From positions 30,346,203 through 30,410,202 of the forward strand of contig CM055112.1 of the NCBI GenBank assembly GCA_029204225.1: a stretch of DNA of 64,000 bases, read 5' to 3'. This DNA comes from Diphasiastrum complanatum. Its lineage: Eukaryota; Streptophyta; Lycopodiopsida; Lycopodiales; Lycopodiaceae. This document shows, piece by piece, positions 21,595 to 32,280 of the stretch; positions within the stretch are counted from its first letter, which is position 1, and each line of letters begins with the position of its first letter. Made by a program: the position numbers and the translations under genes. Below the pieces are notes generated by a model. The model was not told where the DNA came from. It did not search any database and was given only the letters and a program-made list of their open reading frames with translations.

Positions 21595-22738
21595 ACAGAA
21601 TGATCGGTTGCACCAACATGAACCACCTTTCCACATGGTGGAGCCTAAGGAACCACGCACTGAAAGGCTCACTCTTTTACTGGCAAGCCGTGCTAGTTTA
21701 GCACTTGGAAAACTACTGTGGATTGCACCACAAGCGAAAAGCCTTCTAGCTGAATGGGCCAAAGCGAATGAGGAACCAGTAGTGACTAAGCCCATAGATT
21801 GTATAGGCTATGAAGAAACAAGTAACGTCCTCCACATTAGAGCAGCATGGAAAAGTGAAGAGCACAACATCACTTTGCCAATCAAACACGAGAGATACGA
21901 GGACGAGACAACATTAGTAGATGGAGGATCCAGTGTCAATTTGATCTCCACTACTTTGTATGAAAAGTGGGATCTACAAGGATTAAAGCCAGCAAGATTC
22001 GCCATCAAGCTAGCAGATCAATCATGTGTGAAACCAAAGAGTGTAGTTGTCGATATCCCTGTAAAAATAGTAGGCATGCAGTTTGTGATTACTTTTGTAG
22101 TCATGGATATACTTGAATCTCCAACTGCATACTGTGTGTTACTAGGAAGACCGTGGTTGAGAACTGCGCAGGTAGTACACAACTGGGGTATGGGAAAACT
22201 CACCTTTGAGAATAGAGAACAGGCTGTAAAGGTTGATCCAACCACATGGGCGGTGAAACCTATTGCACACAAAGCTGATGACAGATCATCCACGACAGAT
22301 CACACGATTGATCTCCCAAGGCCAGGCAAGGGAGATCACTATGATTCAGAGATGGATGTCATGATATGGATGGATGCATTAGCAATTATTGACTGCCAGG
22401 CATGTCAATATGAATCAGATCCCAAAACCAGTAGATCTTCACCCAAGTGTTACATTATGGACACACGGGGTATGATAAATGTAGCATGGCTATCAGCGGA
22501 ACCTATTGAGAACCCAATGGACGATGATTTAGTCCCTTGGCAACGTGCTCTAACTTATAATAAGGAGATTGAGCTGACCAATGAGCAGGTCCTACACCAC
22601 ATGGACGCAGATTGTTATGGAATCAAGAAAGTACCAACTCAACCATCGCAAAAGTCTGCTATGGCGAAAGTCTCAAGGATCGATCCACCCAAGGCATCTA
22701 TGAATAAGAAGAATCAATTGAAGCAATGCTACAACTAG
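21584..22738 (+). CDS. Gypsy aspartic protease region
   Basis: A 384-codon ORF with retropepsin active site LVDGGSSVNLISTTL (D-G-G-S in place of D-T/S-G) at about residues 109-123, the flap/second half LGRPWLRTAQVVHNW, then GKLTFENREQAVKVDP. The last third is an acidic linker ending near a presumed RT junction. The protease would cleave the element's polyprotein. The ORF is intact but sits in a defective element. Homologous to the fragment at 6505-6792. Confidence 0.75.
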   Translation: MCTEQNDRLHQHEPPFHMVEPKEPRTERLTLLLASRASLALGKLLWIAPQAKSLLAEWAKANEEPVVTKPIDCIGYEETSNVLHIRAAWKSEEHNITLPIKHERYEDETTLVDGGSSVNLISTTLYEKWDLQGLKPARFAIKLADQSCVKPKSVVVDIPVKIVGMQFVITFVVMDILESPTAYCVLLGRPWLRTAQVVHNWGMGKLTFENREQAVKVDPTTWAVKPIAHKADDRSSTTDHTIDLPRPGKGDHYDSEMDVMIWMDALAIIDCQACQYESDPKTSRSSPKCYIMDTRGMINVAWLSAEPIENPMDDDLVPWQRALTYNKEIELTNEQVLHHMDADCYGIKKVPTQPSQKSAMAKVSRIDPPKASMNKKNQLKQCYN

Positions 22739-22780
22739 GTAATTTGATGGAGTGATTTACCCAAAGAGGCGATATCTACA

Positions 22781-23086
22781 GTGGATGTTGATATTCGCAA
22801 TCAAGAGGCGAATGTCACGATAATTTCAATGAAAGACAACAAGGAAAAATCCACCAAATTGACAAAAAAGAGCAAAAAGAAGACGTTGGATTTCTTGAAG
22901 TCAATCAAGATGGACTCAGATACAGTGTCATCTTCTACACAGATGACAGAAAACCAAAAAATGACCAGTCGGGCTAAGATCAATATGTTGAAGGAGGAAT
23001 CTCGACGAGCTCCAGTTCACGAGATGCAGGAAACCTTCAAATATTATACCTTGGACGACGTGGTAATAATGATGTCGGAAGCCTAG
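22781..23086 (+). pseudogene. Gypsy protease-RT linker fragment
   Basis: A lysine-rich 101-codon frame (KSTKLTKKSKKKT) follows the protease ORF with a short gap and frame break. It precedes a degraded RT N-terminus, so it is best read as linker sequence of pol. No domain is recognised. Confidence 0.4.
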
Positions 23087-23204
23087 CGAGAACTTGATCA
23101 AAGTCAAGCACCAATGGAACAAGTCTTTGAGGGACCTATGCGAACACAACTGATGAATCTTGTGGAGCCAAGAGAAGAAAAAAAGATATGCATGTGGGAG
23201 AGCA

Positions 23205-23787
23205 GTTAATACCCACACAACTCAAGAGACTACGATCCTTGTTGGTGGAGTATAAAGATTGTTTTGCCTAGAGTTATAGTGATCTGAAGGGCATTCCTCC
23301 AACAATATACCAAGACATGATTTTTCATACCTTCTAGAATATATCCTTTGGGATGGATCATGTAGATGTCTTCTTGTATAAAGAAAGCACTGATCAAACA
23401 CCTTTCCAATTGGTATATGGTCAAGATGTTGTGATGCCAGTAGAGTTTTTAGTCCCTTCATTAAGGATTGCTACAATGCAACGCCTGAATGAATCCAAAT
23501 CTCTACAACTACGCCACAAAGCTCTGCATAAACTCTGTGAAACACACTTACTAGTTGTGCATGCACTGGCAGCTGAAAAAGAAAGACACAAAGCATGGCA
23601 ATATCGCAGGTTACAAAAGAAGGATCTTCGCTCCGAAGATCTGGTCCTGATGTTTAAAACCAAGGCGATCAAGGGAAAATTAAAATTCACAGGCAAAGGT
23701 CCTTATCAGATCAAGGAAGTTCTTAATTATGGAACTATGAGTTTAGAAAAACTGGATGGGACGCCATTTGACACCCATCAATGGTAG
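23205..23787 (+). pseudogene. RT stub joined to Gypsy integrase C-terminus
   Basis: QLKRLRSLLVEYKDCFA, a stop (TAG at 23269-23271 where Trp is usual), then SYSDLKGI is the very start of Gypsy RT. About 100 bp later the frame is already integrase tail: DQTPFQLVYGQDVVMPVEFL, SLQLRHKALHKLCETHLL and FKTKAIKGKLKFTGKGPYQI. Everything between (RT palm, RNase H, integrase zinc finger and core) is deleted. The tail is nearly identical in layout to 60906-61370. Confidence 0.8.
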
Positions 23788-24990
23788 CCGGTTTCACAAA
23801 TACTGGCCACCGCAGTAAGATAGATCCAGATTGGTGGTGGCACGACACGAATAGCTATTCTGATAGACCATCACCACTAGATCTAGGAAGATCAAGCCAA
23901 ATCAAGCTAGGTCCATCAAGGTTCGGCCAGATCTGACAAGATCGGAAAAATCCATTAGGATCCAAGGGGAGTCCAGTTGGGATCAAGAAGGAAGCAGATC
24001 ATTAGATTATGCCAATAAGTTCTCTAAATTTGCAGATTAAAAACCTCGATCTCAGTAACTATGGAAAATTAAGAGCAAAATTCACCAAAGACTAATGGAT
24101 CTGTTACCAATTATCCATCAAAATTTTCAGAGAACTACCGACAGTCAGCTCCAGCATGGATGAAGCTGATTACCGGATTGCAAAAGTTAAAAATCAGAAA
24201 ATCTCGAGATCTCGTCAAAAAACACTCTAAAAGAGCACTTTTTTCATGATTTTTGGAGATACCTTGGGAGATGGCTCTTGAAACTTGGATAGTCACTAGA
24301 TTTGACCCAGATGCATCCATAGAAATCTCTGCAAGAGTTCCTGATGGAGGAATCATCATTTTTTAGTGTTTGCAAGGTTTTCAGAGGCTGAATCTTTAGA
24401 ACCCTCGCAGAGCATCAAGATCGTCCTACCAACCCTCGCAAGGTGCCTAAATGGAATCAAAGCAGTGAAATGAGCCAACCTATATAGTCTGATCTTGAAA
24501 ATCCAATCATAGAAACATGTTGTGCGAGAGATCACTTCCTGCGAGAGTTGAACCCTCGCAGACAGTCTGAACCCTAGCAGAAAATTCGCATGGCAGTCAA
24601 ATCACCTTCTGAACTCTCGCAGACTTCCCTGAGGTCTTAGAATTTTGTGAAGAAGGCCCCTGCCAAAATTTGGGTGGAACTAAACAAGGAAAAGTGGATT
24701 TCACCTAACACGCACTCTAAATTCTGCTATATAAGGGCTGAATTCGAGTCATTCAGTGTCACCTTTGCTAGCGAAGCTTTGTCGAAATTTACACCAAAAT
24801 TACCAAGTTCTCTATTTGTGACCAAACTTCCTACCAGCTATCATCTGCTCACACTGAACACCGATCTGCGCTCTGAACTACAATTCTTGTCATCCAACAC
24901 TCATTATTCATAGTTTTCTGTCGTTTCCACATCTTTTTACCTGTTCCACCATTTTTTTTACTTTTTCGTCCTTTAATCATCACCGCTAAC
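23788..24990 (+). other. Spacer between integrase and the extra ORF
   Basis: No credible ORF. It contains repeated words of the type GCGAGAGTTGAACCCTCGCAG (near 24530-24630) and a TATA-like CTATATAAGGG at 24728 about 260 bp before the ATG of the extra ORF. A corresponding spacer lies between integrase and extra ORF at 61.4-62.06 kb. It may hold a subgenomic promoter. Confidence 0.35.
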
Positions 24991-26091
24991 ATGGCCTCCT
25001 CATCCTCTAAAGACTTTGGCGCCAAGCAGGTGATCCAGCATGAAATTATCGAGGCCATGCAGATTTGGCCCTTACCCTCTAATGCTTTAATCCAACCATG
25101 GCTACAGACAATCGGCCCACTCCTTAAGGTAATGGATTTTTACCTGGCACTTTTCCATTATGAGATTAACATGGGCCTCGCCCTTCACGCTTACGCCACT
25201 TGGGACACGTTGAAAACACGCTTCCACTTCTTGTACCAGGGTACCATGTACAAGGTCAGGATTAACGCAGACTCGATGGTCACCATTGGCATTATGTTCG
25301 GTGACCGTCAGCCCATCTCCCATCGCCAAGCCAAAAATCTGATCAAACCTTTCGTTACCCAAACTACACCAGAAATCCCAATCCAGACTAACAATGGTTA
25401 CCTGATAGATGCTATCACAAAACCCATCATTCAGATAGTCGCGCATCTGTTGAATAACTTTCTGGTTATTTCAATATTTTGCAAGGACAGAATCCAGTCC
25501 AAGCTACTGAGTCAAATAGTGAGATCCTTTTTGGAATTCCCTGATCCCTTAGTTGTGCCATACGACTGGCATAACTTCCTCATTCGTGAACTAACCACTG
25601 CCATCAAACCCAACAACCATGACCGTATCGCAGTAGGTTCCCTGTTGTGTAGCTTTGCCTGCGCACTTCTCGAGGTGAAAGTGGGCAACTTTCACTGCTC
25701 AACCCTTTTGTCTTCCACCGTGACGCATACTAACCTCTATCCACCATCTCAAGCATCCACTTCCTCCCAACCAGCAGTTACTGACACAACGGCCAGCAAA
25801 CGAATGTGTGGCACTGCCTCTACATCTTCATCTCCACCTACTACCCGAAGACGCACCACCACCACCACACTAACAACTCCATTAACCACCGCCACTTCTT
25901 CTTCCGTGCAACCTCCCCCTCCTGTCTCTGTTGTCACTACCTCTCTTCATGTTTCATCCACAACTGTTTCTGTGTCCATTCTCGTTTTCTCTATTGATAC
26001 CACTCCTATTTTTGTTCCATTATCCACTACTTCGTCCATCCTCCATCACTCCTGCCGCCACCTTGGCTTCCATTCCATTCAGTCCATCTGA
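24991..26091 (+). CDS. Extra 3' ORF of Gypsy element, N-terminal part (unknown family)
   Basis: A 366-codon ORF starting MASSSSKDFGAKQVIQHE. The first 200 residues look globular (LIQPWLQTIGPLLKVMDFY, FHFLYQGTMYKVRINADS, VPYDWHNFLIRELTTAIK); the last 130 are Ser/Thr/Pro-rich and low complexity. A second copy at 62060-62370 has the same start style (MSS), the aligned pattern MVTQWMTLVEPLLTAMGIY, and KFYVTFQNTTHKVRVTEA, confirming a real protein. It lies 1.2 kb 3' of integrase on the same strand. It may be a 'plant transposon protein' type found in Tat-like elements, but I cannot assign it or its function. Confidence 0.6.
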   Translation: MASSSSKDFGAKQVIQHEIIEAMQIWPLPSNALIQPWLQTIGPLLKVMDFYLALFHYEINMGLALHAYATWDTLKTRFHFLYQGTMYKVRINADSMVTIGIMFGDRQPISHRQAKNLIKPFVTQTTPEIPIQTNNGYLIDAITKPIIQIVAHLLNNFLVISIFCKDRIQSKLLSQIVRSFLEFPDPLVVPYDWHNFLIRELTTAIKPNNHDRIAVGSLLCSFACALLEVKVGNFHCSTLLSSTVTHTNLYPPSQASTSSQPAVTDTTASKRMCGTASTSSSPPTTRRRTTTTTLTTPLTTATSSSVQPPPPVSVVTTSLHVSSTTVSVSILVFSIDTTPIFVPLSTTSSILHHSCRHLGFHSIQSI

Positions 26092-27016
26092 TTCTCATTT
26101 GTCTCCAGACACTCTGGCGTGGATGCAAGTCATCAATTTTTCACCCCCACGCCAGACCCTTTCTGCTCCATCCTCGCCTTCCTCCATACTCCACACCACA
26201 CTCCAATTCCCCTCTATTCCTCCCATCCTCTCGTTTGGACAAACCGTCCTCACCCCCATTTCTACTGTTGTTTCTCGCACCCCACCCGCTTCACCACCAA
26301 AGGTTGCCGAGGGCAACCAACTGTTGCCTGATGACGCATTTTTTCAAACAGTTTTTATACCATCACCAGATCGAATTGATCCCACCGCCCCAGATGGCAT
26401 CCAATCCAACGAGAACCTCATTGAAGATGATGATAACAGAACTCCACAAATTATCGAGGCCAATACAACACAAGTCCTCATTAGTGCCAGTGTACCGGTT
26501 GTTTCCACAGACTTAACAACGACATACCAGACTCTGGGCAAGTACATCCTAGAGGCGGTAGCGGCCAAAGCTATTTTGGAAAGCAGGCTACTACACTTGG
26601 CCACAAGCAACACACAGCTGCGAGCAGAACTCACCAAGCTACAGCATGAGCTGATCCTAATGCACCAACATGAGCAAGAAGGGCACCGGAAGATTGCCAA
26701 GCTACAGTAGAAGGAGGAGGGCTTCAATTTGTACATCCAAAGCCTCTCCAAAGTGCTGATAGAGGCCTCCACGAAGGTGCGGGAGCTTCAATCTGAAGCA
26801 TACCAATGGCTTGATCCCATCCAGATGCAACTAAATATTTTGGAAGCAGAGAATACGCACTTGGGGGATGAAGCACTTGAAGAGATCAACTTTTTGATAT
26901 TTTATAAGGACATCAAAGCCTTTGTTCATATAGATATTTTTAGATGTAAACATCTGAAAATACTCCAGACCGAAGGCCAAGACCAAGGACAAACGGATAC
27001 AAGTGCTGAGACGTGA
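25931..27016 (+). pseudogene. Extra Gypsy ORF, central coiled-coil part
   Basis: Coding character shifts into this frame within the low-complexity stretch. TYQTLGKYILEAVAAKAILE and LHLATSNTQLRAELTKLQHE form a predicted coiled coil. A TAG at 26708 interrupts it; in-frame sequence continues (KEEGFNLYIQSLSKVL, QMQLNILEAENTHLG). It is probably the continuation of the protein starting at 24991 after a frameshift. A coiled coil of similar style sits in the fragments at 1-333 and 37265-37480. Confidence 0.5.
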
Positions 27017-27312
27017 GACCAGGGGCAAGGCACAGGTATCAGCCAAAGCCAAGAGGAAGGACATGCCACATCTTCTAGAGGTTCGTGCACCATATCTGCC
27101 AGTCGGGCCTTCCGAAGACCAAAGTCCATGAAGGAGAAAATAAATAATTCCTATCAAAGTATCCCCACGAGTCGTCAAGAGGCGACTAGCAGATATCGTT
27201 TTCAGCTCAGACAATCAAGGGCAAGGAGCTGCAAGCATTACCCGCCCTCCAACCACAACCAAAGTGGCGTTAGCAGCTATTCGAAAGGGACCCTGCGGCA
27301 ATCAAGGCCTAC

Positions 27313-27873
27313 GTGACAAGTCCACAACAATTACGGGTGAACGCGCACTTCCTGCCATGTACACGATGGTCCAAATGGGCGAAATGCGGCACCCCTATGG
27401 ACAAGATCACACTTCAAAACTTTAATTGGCCGATCATTCCATTACAGTATGGTTGGACTACGGATGTAGATGCCAGAAGGGCTCTCACCACATTTGTGAA
27501 TCACTATATCAACTGCCTTGATTCAACAATCCGCGCGACAACAACTTACGCCCGGGACTTAGAACATTTAATGGGCATTGAAACCAAATGGGATGATTTT
27601 CTTCCCTCCATATTCTTTGATCCTAATAAGGTGCTAGCTTCAGACAAAGTTGAAGATCAGCTGCCAATTGCTCGTGTATATTACCGAGATGCCTTTCCTG
27701 GAGATCCCTGGACGCGTCGATTCCAAGCGTGGGTCGACCAAGAATGGTTGACAGGAGTCCACAAGTCCTTCCACACACCCAAGGACTCGAAGAAACTGGA
27801 CCGTCTCAACTTCATGGAAGATGTCACGGGCTACTTGATCCACCAGAGGAGGGCAAAGAGGATGCTTTACTAA
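27313..27873 (+). CDS. Extra Gypsy ORF, C-terminal globular domain (unknown)
   Basis: A 186-codon frame with NFNWPIIPLQYGWTTDVDA, GIETKWDDFLPSIFFDP, ARVYYRDAFPGDPW and FQAWVDQEW. The fragment at 29105-29653 aligns across the domain (TWPIIP, CYWDKALPPIMLD, ARLYY-like TRLYY, IDKWYENKF), so two diverged copies are in this window. No enzyme motif is apparent. In order it is the last coding block before the LTR-like sequence at about 27.9 kb. Confidence 0.55.
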   Translation: MTSPQQLRVNAHFLPCTRWSKWAKCGTPMDKITLQNFNWPIIPLQYGWTTDVDARRALTTFVNHYINCLDSTIRATTTYARDLEHLMGIETKWDDFLPSIFFDPNKVLASDKVEDQLPIARVYYRDAFPGDPWTRRFQAWVDQEWLTGVHKSFHTPKDSKKLDRLNFMEDVTGYLIHQRRAKRMLY

Positions 27874-27917
27874 ACCGGCTGAGTGTAGAGGGACCGACAC
27901 TACTTCAGGCCATGGGT

Positions 27918-28640
27918 CCTGTTGGGGGTATTCCCAACAAAGTGTAAATAAATAAAATCAACCAATAAAATGTGTTGCGAGGGCATGGCATCCTGCACGT
28001 ATAAGCACATGGCCCAATGAGCACACAAGCTTAAGTGTAAATAAAATAAAATGGACTTGGACCTTTGAATTAAAATAAAACTAGAGGCCCAAAGTCATTT
28101 TTAAACTTAGAGATTACTTTTTAGAGTTGGGTCCAAATTGGGACTCACATGAATCTTGTGAATTTCAATGTACTTTTTATGGACCCTTGGATCAAGTTGG
28201 GTCCAAGATGAATGAATAGGATCAATGTAAATATCAGCCAATAGGATTTTGGGGCAAGGCCCTTCCCCATTTTATAGAAATACACCAATTGTACACTATT
28301 TTCATGCTTAATAGAGAGGAGGAGACTCTATCATTTTGAGAGTTCAAGCATCCTCATTTCCTAATCACTCTTGCTTATGCTCTTGTTGTAATTGCTTGTT
28401 ATTTCCATTTTCCATGCTTTTTGATTCATGCTAGTTAAGGTTTTTCCATAAGCAATGAAATTGAGCATTTGAGATTGTTGGAAGTAAATCTGGTTTGTCA
28501 ATGTTTGGTTAGATCTACTCACGATGTGGTGTAATATAGAGAGGATCATCTGCTTTCTATGTTTTTTACCAAGCTTTAGACGGAGTGCAAAAATAATACA
28601 ATGATGAAGCACTAAGGCTTACCCAACTAGTGTTCGAAAT
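27918..28640 (+). repeat. Probable LTR 3' of the Gypsy extra ORF
   Basis: It starts TGTTGGGGGTATTCCCAACA, a short inverted repeat with the TG start of an LTR. It contains a TTTATAG TATA-like box near 28271 and poly-A-signal-like AATAAA words. No second copy or polypurine tract was found to confirm the boundaries, so the call is tentative. Confidence 0.4.
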
Positions 28641-28648
28641 AAAATCCA

Positions 28649-29653
28649 TTGCCACCTGACTTTAATTTTTCTGATCAAGATCTAGTTGATGAGACTATGC
28701 AACCTTCTATGGGACTTTCTTCATCCCCTCCAAAGGGAAAGTGCGACATCTTCACTGGATCAAGAATCAAGGGCTCAATACCAGGGATTCCTGAAACAAA
28801 GAATGCAACATCCTTGGACGACCATTCGGTAAGGCCCTCAAGAAAGCTTTCCAAGAAATCCATAGAAAAGATCAAAAGACAAGAGTTTGATGAATTCCAT
28901 AAGACCTACAAGAAAGGAGAACGGGGGGGGGGGGCTAAGAAAGTAACTACTAAAGAATGTCTAAAGCTTAGCAGCCTCGGGAACGTCTTATGACCACAAC
29001 CCTCTGGGAGGATTGTGATACTGCTAAATAATGACAAGAAGCTTCAAGAATACCTGAGAGCGCCAAGCTGGAAAAGGGTCTGAAAAAGGGCCGACCCCTA
29101 TTATGTGCCAATCAAGAGACGAGATCCTTGGGAGAAAACAAGACTAGTCGAGCGACAAATCACTTGGCCTATTATTCCAAGAATTGACTCAAGCTCAACT
29201 ATTGTAAAGTATCGAGATGCGCTACTAAATTTTGGATATGCCTATAGGGGAAGTGCAGATACCGTAGTCCAAGAAAGTGCAATTTATTGTTTATCCATAG
29301 TCTTTATCATGACATTGGAGTGCTACTGGGATAAAGCGCTACCACCCATAATGTTGGATGTCAATCAACCTTTGCAACCAAAAGATGCGCATCTAATGAT
29401 GACAAGGCTTTATTATTGAGCCGCATTTACTTCTAGTCAATATGTGTAGATGATTGACAAGTGGTATGAAAATAAGTTCATACTTGGGATAAGGCCATAC
29501 TTGGGACCTATTCAGTTGGGTGCAAAGACAAGATGTATCACATTTGAAGCCATCAGAAGGAAGGTTGGTTTGAGAAATCTCTTGATAGAAGAAAAGCTGA
29601 AAAAAACAAGCAACAGACTCTTGGTTAAGAAGGGCTATCCTGATAAGCTATAG
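28649..29653 (+). pseudogene. Second, diverged copy of the extra Gypsy ORF (C-terminal half)
   Basis: The first part (28649-28993) is polar and lysine-rich (KKSIEKIKRQEFDEFHKTYK) and ends near a poly-G run at 28923. The second part (29105-29653) aligns with the 27313-27873 domain at WPIIP, W-D-x-LPP, TRLYY and W-YENKF. In-frame stops at 29417 and 29447 show decay. It lies directly after the LTR-like sequence, so it belongs to another element copy. Confidence 0.5.
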
Positions 29654-30959
29654 TGACTTTTATGTTTTGTCGAGACACACGACAATGAAGCCAATAAGTT
29701 CTAGTTTTACGTAAGCAAACACTGATCTATGCCTTTCCAAGAACCACACGTTGAAGCTGAAGCCATGCAGTGCGACCTACAACACTATACAGGAGGATAA
29801 TCTTAGTTGTTGCCATGCCCCGAGGTGTCGATGCAGAAACTCTCCACTCAAAAGGGCTTGTAGCAGAGATGAAGTTGAGAGCCGAGTCTGAGAGCATGAG
29901 AATTATTAGTGCTAGGCTAAAATGTACAATTGTGAGCCCCATGGTAATTCTCGAAAGATGGATAGCCATGTGAGAGCTAGCAATTTAGACTCTCAACTTG
30001 AGTTATGTTTTTTTAATAAAGAGGTCTCCTATTATCAAGTAAGAGGTGGAACCCAAATCTTTATAGATTGGGATGCACTCAGTTGTAAGAGGTGGAATCC
30101 AAAATATGATAAAATTGGGTTCACCAGTTCATGGGTATAGATAGAGGCCTCCTCCACAAGTTTCAAAGCATGTGTAATGTAGTAAAATGCTATTGTTTTT
30201 TGAATAGAAGGCCTTTCTTCTCCCATTTCCTTGCATGCTCCATCTTCATGCATTTAGTTTGGGTACTAATGTATGAATGTGCTTGTTGTTCATTCTTCTC
30301 TTAAGGATTGGTTTGGGATTAGCATCAGGTAGATGTGCAAGACTTGGAAATTGATCCACCATTCCACTGATTTATGATGTTTCTCAATTTCTGGCTCCCT
30401 GAGGAGTTTTTGTTACAAGTGTTGAGTGACATTTGTAGCAAGCACTTTGTAGGATTTCCATTTGCTTAGTTAAAATTTGTGTTGTTGATTCTGTGATTTC
30501 AATAGGAGTAGAATTAGTTTAATTCCCTGTTTCTTGAGTAGACTAGATTAGGAATAATCTACATTCTGTAAAAATAAAGAAAGAACTGAAACAATTTGTA
30601 GAACCATAGATAATCAAGTCTTCACATATCTTATAACCAAGAAGAGCTCCCATTGCCAACCAAAGATCAAAATCAGGTCGTTGATGTACTGATTGACAGG
30701 TGGGTACATCACTATTCCACAACCATTATACTGCAACCCATAGATTTGAAGAGAATGCTATCTGTAACTATGTCCATTGTGGAATGGATTCTTTCTTGAC
30801 CAAAATCGAATAACATTGGTTCTGTTAGTAGAGTCTCTACTGCAAGAGACCAGTGTAGACGTCACTCATAGGTTGAATCGTTGATAGGCAGAATTTGTGG
30901 TAGATAGAAACATTGCTAAAATTGAGAAAGAATCAGAGCGAACATTACTAGAGAATCAG
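29654..30959. other. No recognisable gene
   Basis: Short ORFs only (largest about 80 codons, no domain). It may contain the 3' part of the element carrying the extra ORF copy, but no LTR boundary could be supported. Confidence 0.4.
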
Positions 30960-31229
30960 CAAACAAAACCTAAGTCTAAACTTTGACTTTCCTCCATAAT
31001 AAAAACCCTACTATTTTTGTGACTAGATTCAATGTTCCTACTACTCAAATTGAATCTCTCCAAAACTCGTGTTCTATAGTTTCCCACACTTTCCAAAAGT
31101 GTTTATTCAAATGCTTTTAGATTGATATAACTTTGAAAAGTCAAACTCTAAGTCTAATATGAAAATTGGCATCAATTGCCAAATATACAAATATGACCAA
31201 AATAGTAAATCTAGTTGAAATATTTTACA
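30960..31229 (-). repeat. LTR fragment, same family as 4865-5288
   Basis: Read on the minus strand it starts TGTAAAATATTTCAACTAG and follows the Copia LTR at 4865 through GACTTTTCAAAGTT, ACACTTTTGGAAAGTGTGGG and GATTCAATTTGAGTAG. It is diverged and lacks the other end; a solo or truncated LTR. Confidence 0.7.
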
Positions 31230-31257
31230 GATGGCACTTTTGACAAATCACTGAGCT

Positions 31258-31520
31258 CAACATTAGTTGAATAGTAGCGATGCAACCTGCTGTTGTTAAT
31301 GGACATGTTGAGTAATTTGTCGTGCAGGTCGGCAAGAATGACTGCACCATTAGGTCAGATCTATACTACCTTGTACGGTCCTTCTCACTAAAACTTAAGC
31401 TTGTCTTTATGAGCCTTGGCGTTGTATAACAGGGCCAATTCTCCCTTAATGAGATCCTTGGTCTTGATATTTCGATCATGCCAGGCCTTCCGTCACTGCT
31501 TCTCAGGGCCTGGCATCAAC
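31258..31520 (-). pseudogene. Gypsy integrase C-terminal fragment
   Basis: The minus strand reads KAWHDRNIKTKDLIKGELAL, YNAKAHKDKLKF and EGPYKVV with NGAVILADLHD, the end of Athila/Tat-like Gypsy integrase (pattern HD-x2-I...F-x-GK-x3-W-GPF). Stops interrupt it. It borders the LTR fragment at 31229. Confidence 0.65.
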
Positions 31521-32026
31521 TAACTTTCGAAAACCTCAATTATTTATTTTTTATCGACTCATGTCCCACAGGTGAGGGAAGGGCTCAGCCGCCACACGCC
31601 TCGAGCCTTGATGCATCTTAGCAACAAGTTTGGTTTTATTGGCCGGCTAGGTGCCTCATTCTCATATTTTTTTGAAAAGAAGATAATATTAAAGATGCCT
31701 TCATTGAGGCAAATGAGGCCATAGCTCTATTTTATTGAAGTAGAACCGTGCCAGGTGGCTGGCAGCATGACTAATAAATTGCTTAGCCCATGATGGATTT
31801 CACCCCACAGAATAAATCAAAGAATGCTCATATGTTTCTAGGACCTATAATAGCAACTATCGCTAAAATATAGGAAATGATGGACAATACATGTAACAAG
31901 ACGAAAACATGGATCCAAACCATGTCTTTCTTCAAGACTCTCAAGAACATTGTTTTCAATTCTCAAAACCTGAATGTTCTCCTTCTCAACATGATACTAT
32001 CTTTCAAGTAAAAAAAACAATCACCA

Positions 32027-32030
<4 letters not shown>
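31521..32030. other. No gene seen
   Basis: Mixed sequence with a cytosine-rich spot near 31560-31640 and no ORF or repeat that I can support. Confidence 0.45.

Positions 32031-32086
<56 letters not shown>
32031..32086. repeat. (GT)28 microsatellite
   Basis: Twenty-eight uninterrupted GT dinucleotides. ORFs on both strands here are repeat read-through. Confidence 0.98.
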
Positions 32087-32089
<3 letters not shown>

Positions 32090-32280
32090 ATCCCAATAAA
32101 CAAGTTGATAACTATATCTTCTTGAAGGGTTAAGAGATGTCCTTGCATGTTTAAAAAATAATTTTGCCTACGTAGTACCACCATTGGAGGTTTTCTTCCT
32201 TATAAAGCTTAAGCACATTTGATGGTAGAAAAATCACTACTTAGCTTTAACAATTCATGGAAAGTGACTGAAGAACTACA

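Larger units (their letters stand above)
21036..28640 (+). mobile_element. Ty3/Gypsy element with internal pol deletion and extra 3' ORFs
   Basis: Order on the plus strand: gag zinc knuckle, aspartic protease, a stub of RT N-terminus, integrase C-terminus, a 1.2-kb spacer, then a large extra coding region and an LTR-like sequence. The extra ORF 3' of integrase and the DGGSS protease motif recall Tat/Ogre-type Gypsy elements; that placement is inference. The central RT, RNase H and integrase core are missing. No 5' LTR was recognised. Fragments of the same family are at 6.5 kb, 36.9 kb and 56.8-62.4 kb. Confidence 0.7.

Noticed and set aside
25749-26316. Minus-strand ORFs opposite the extra Gypsy ORF
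   Set aside because: Shadows of the low-complexity Thr/Pro-rich plus-strand coding region.
31909-32184. ORFs with Val-Cys and Thr-His runs
   Set aside because: Direct products of the (GT)28 tract.
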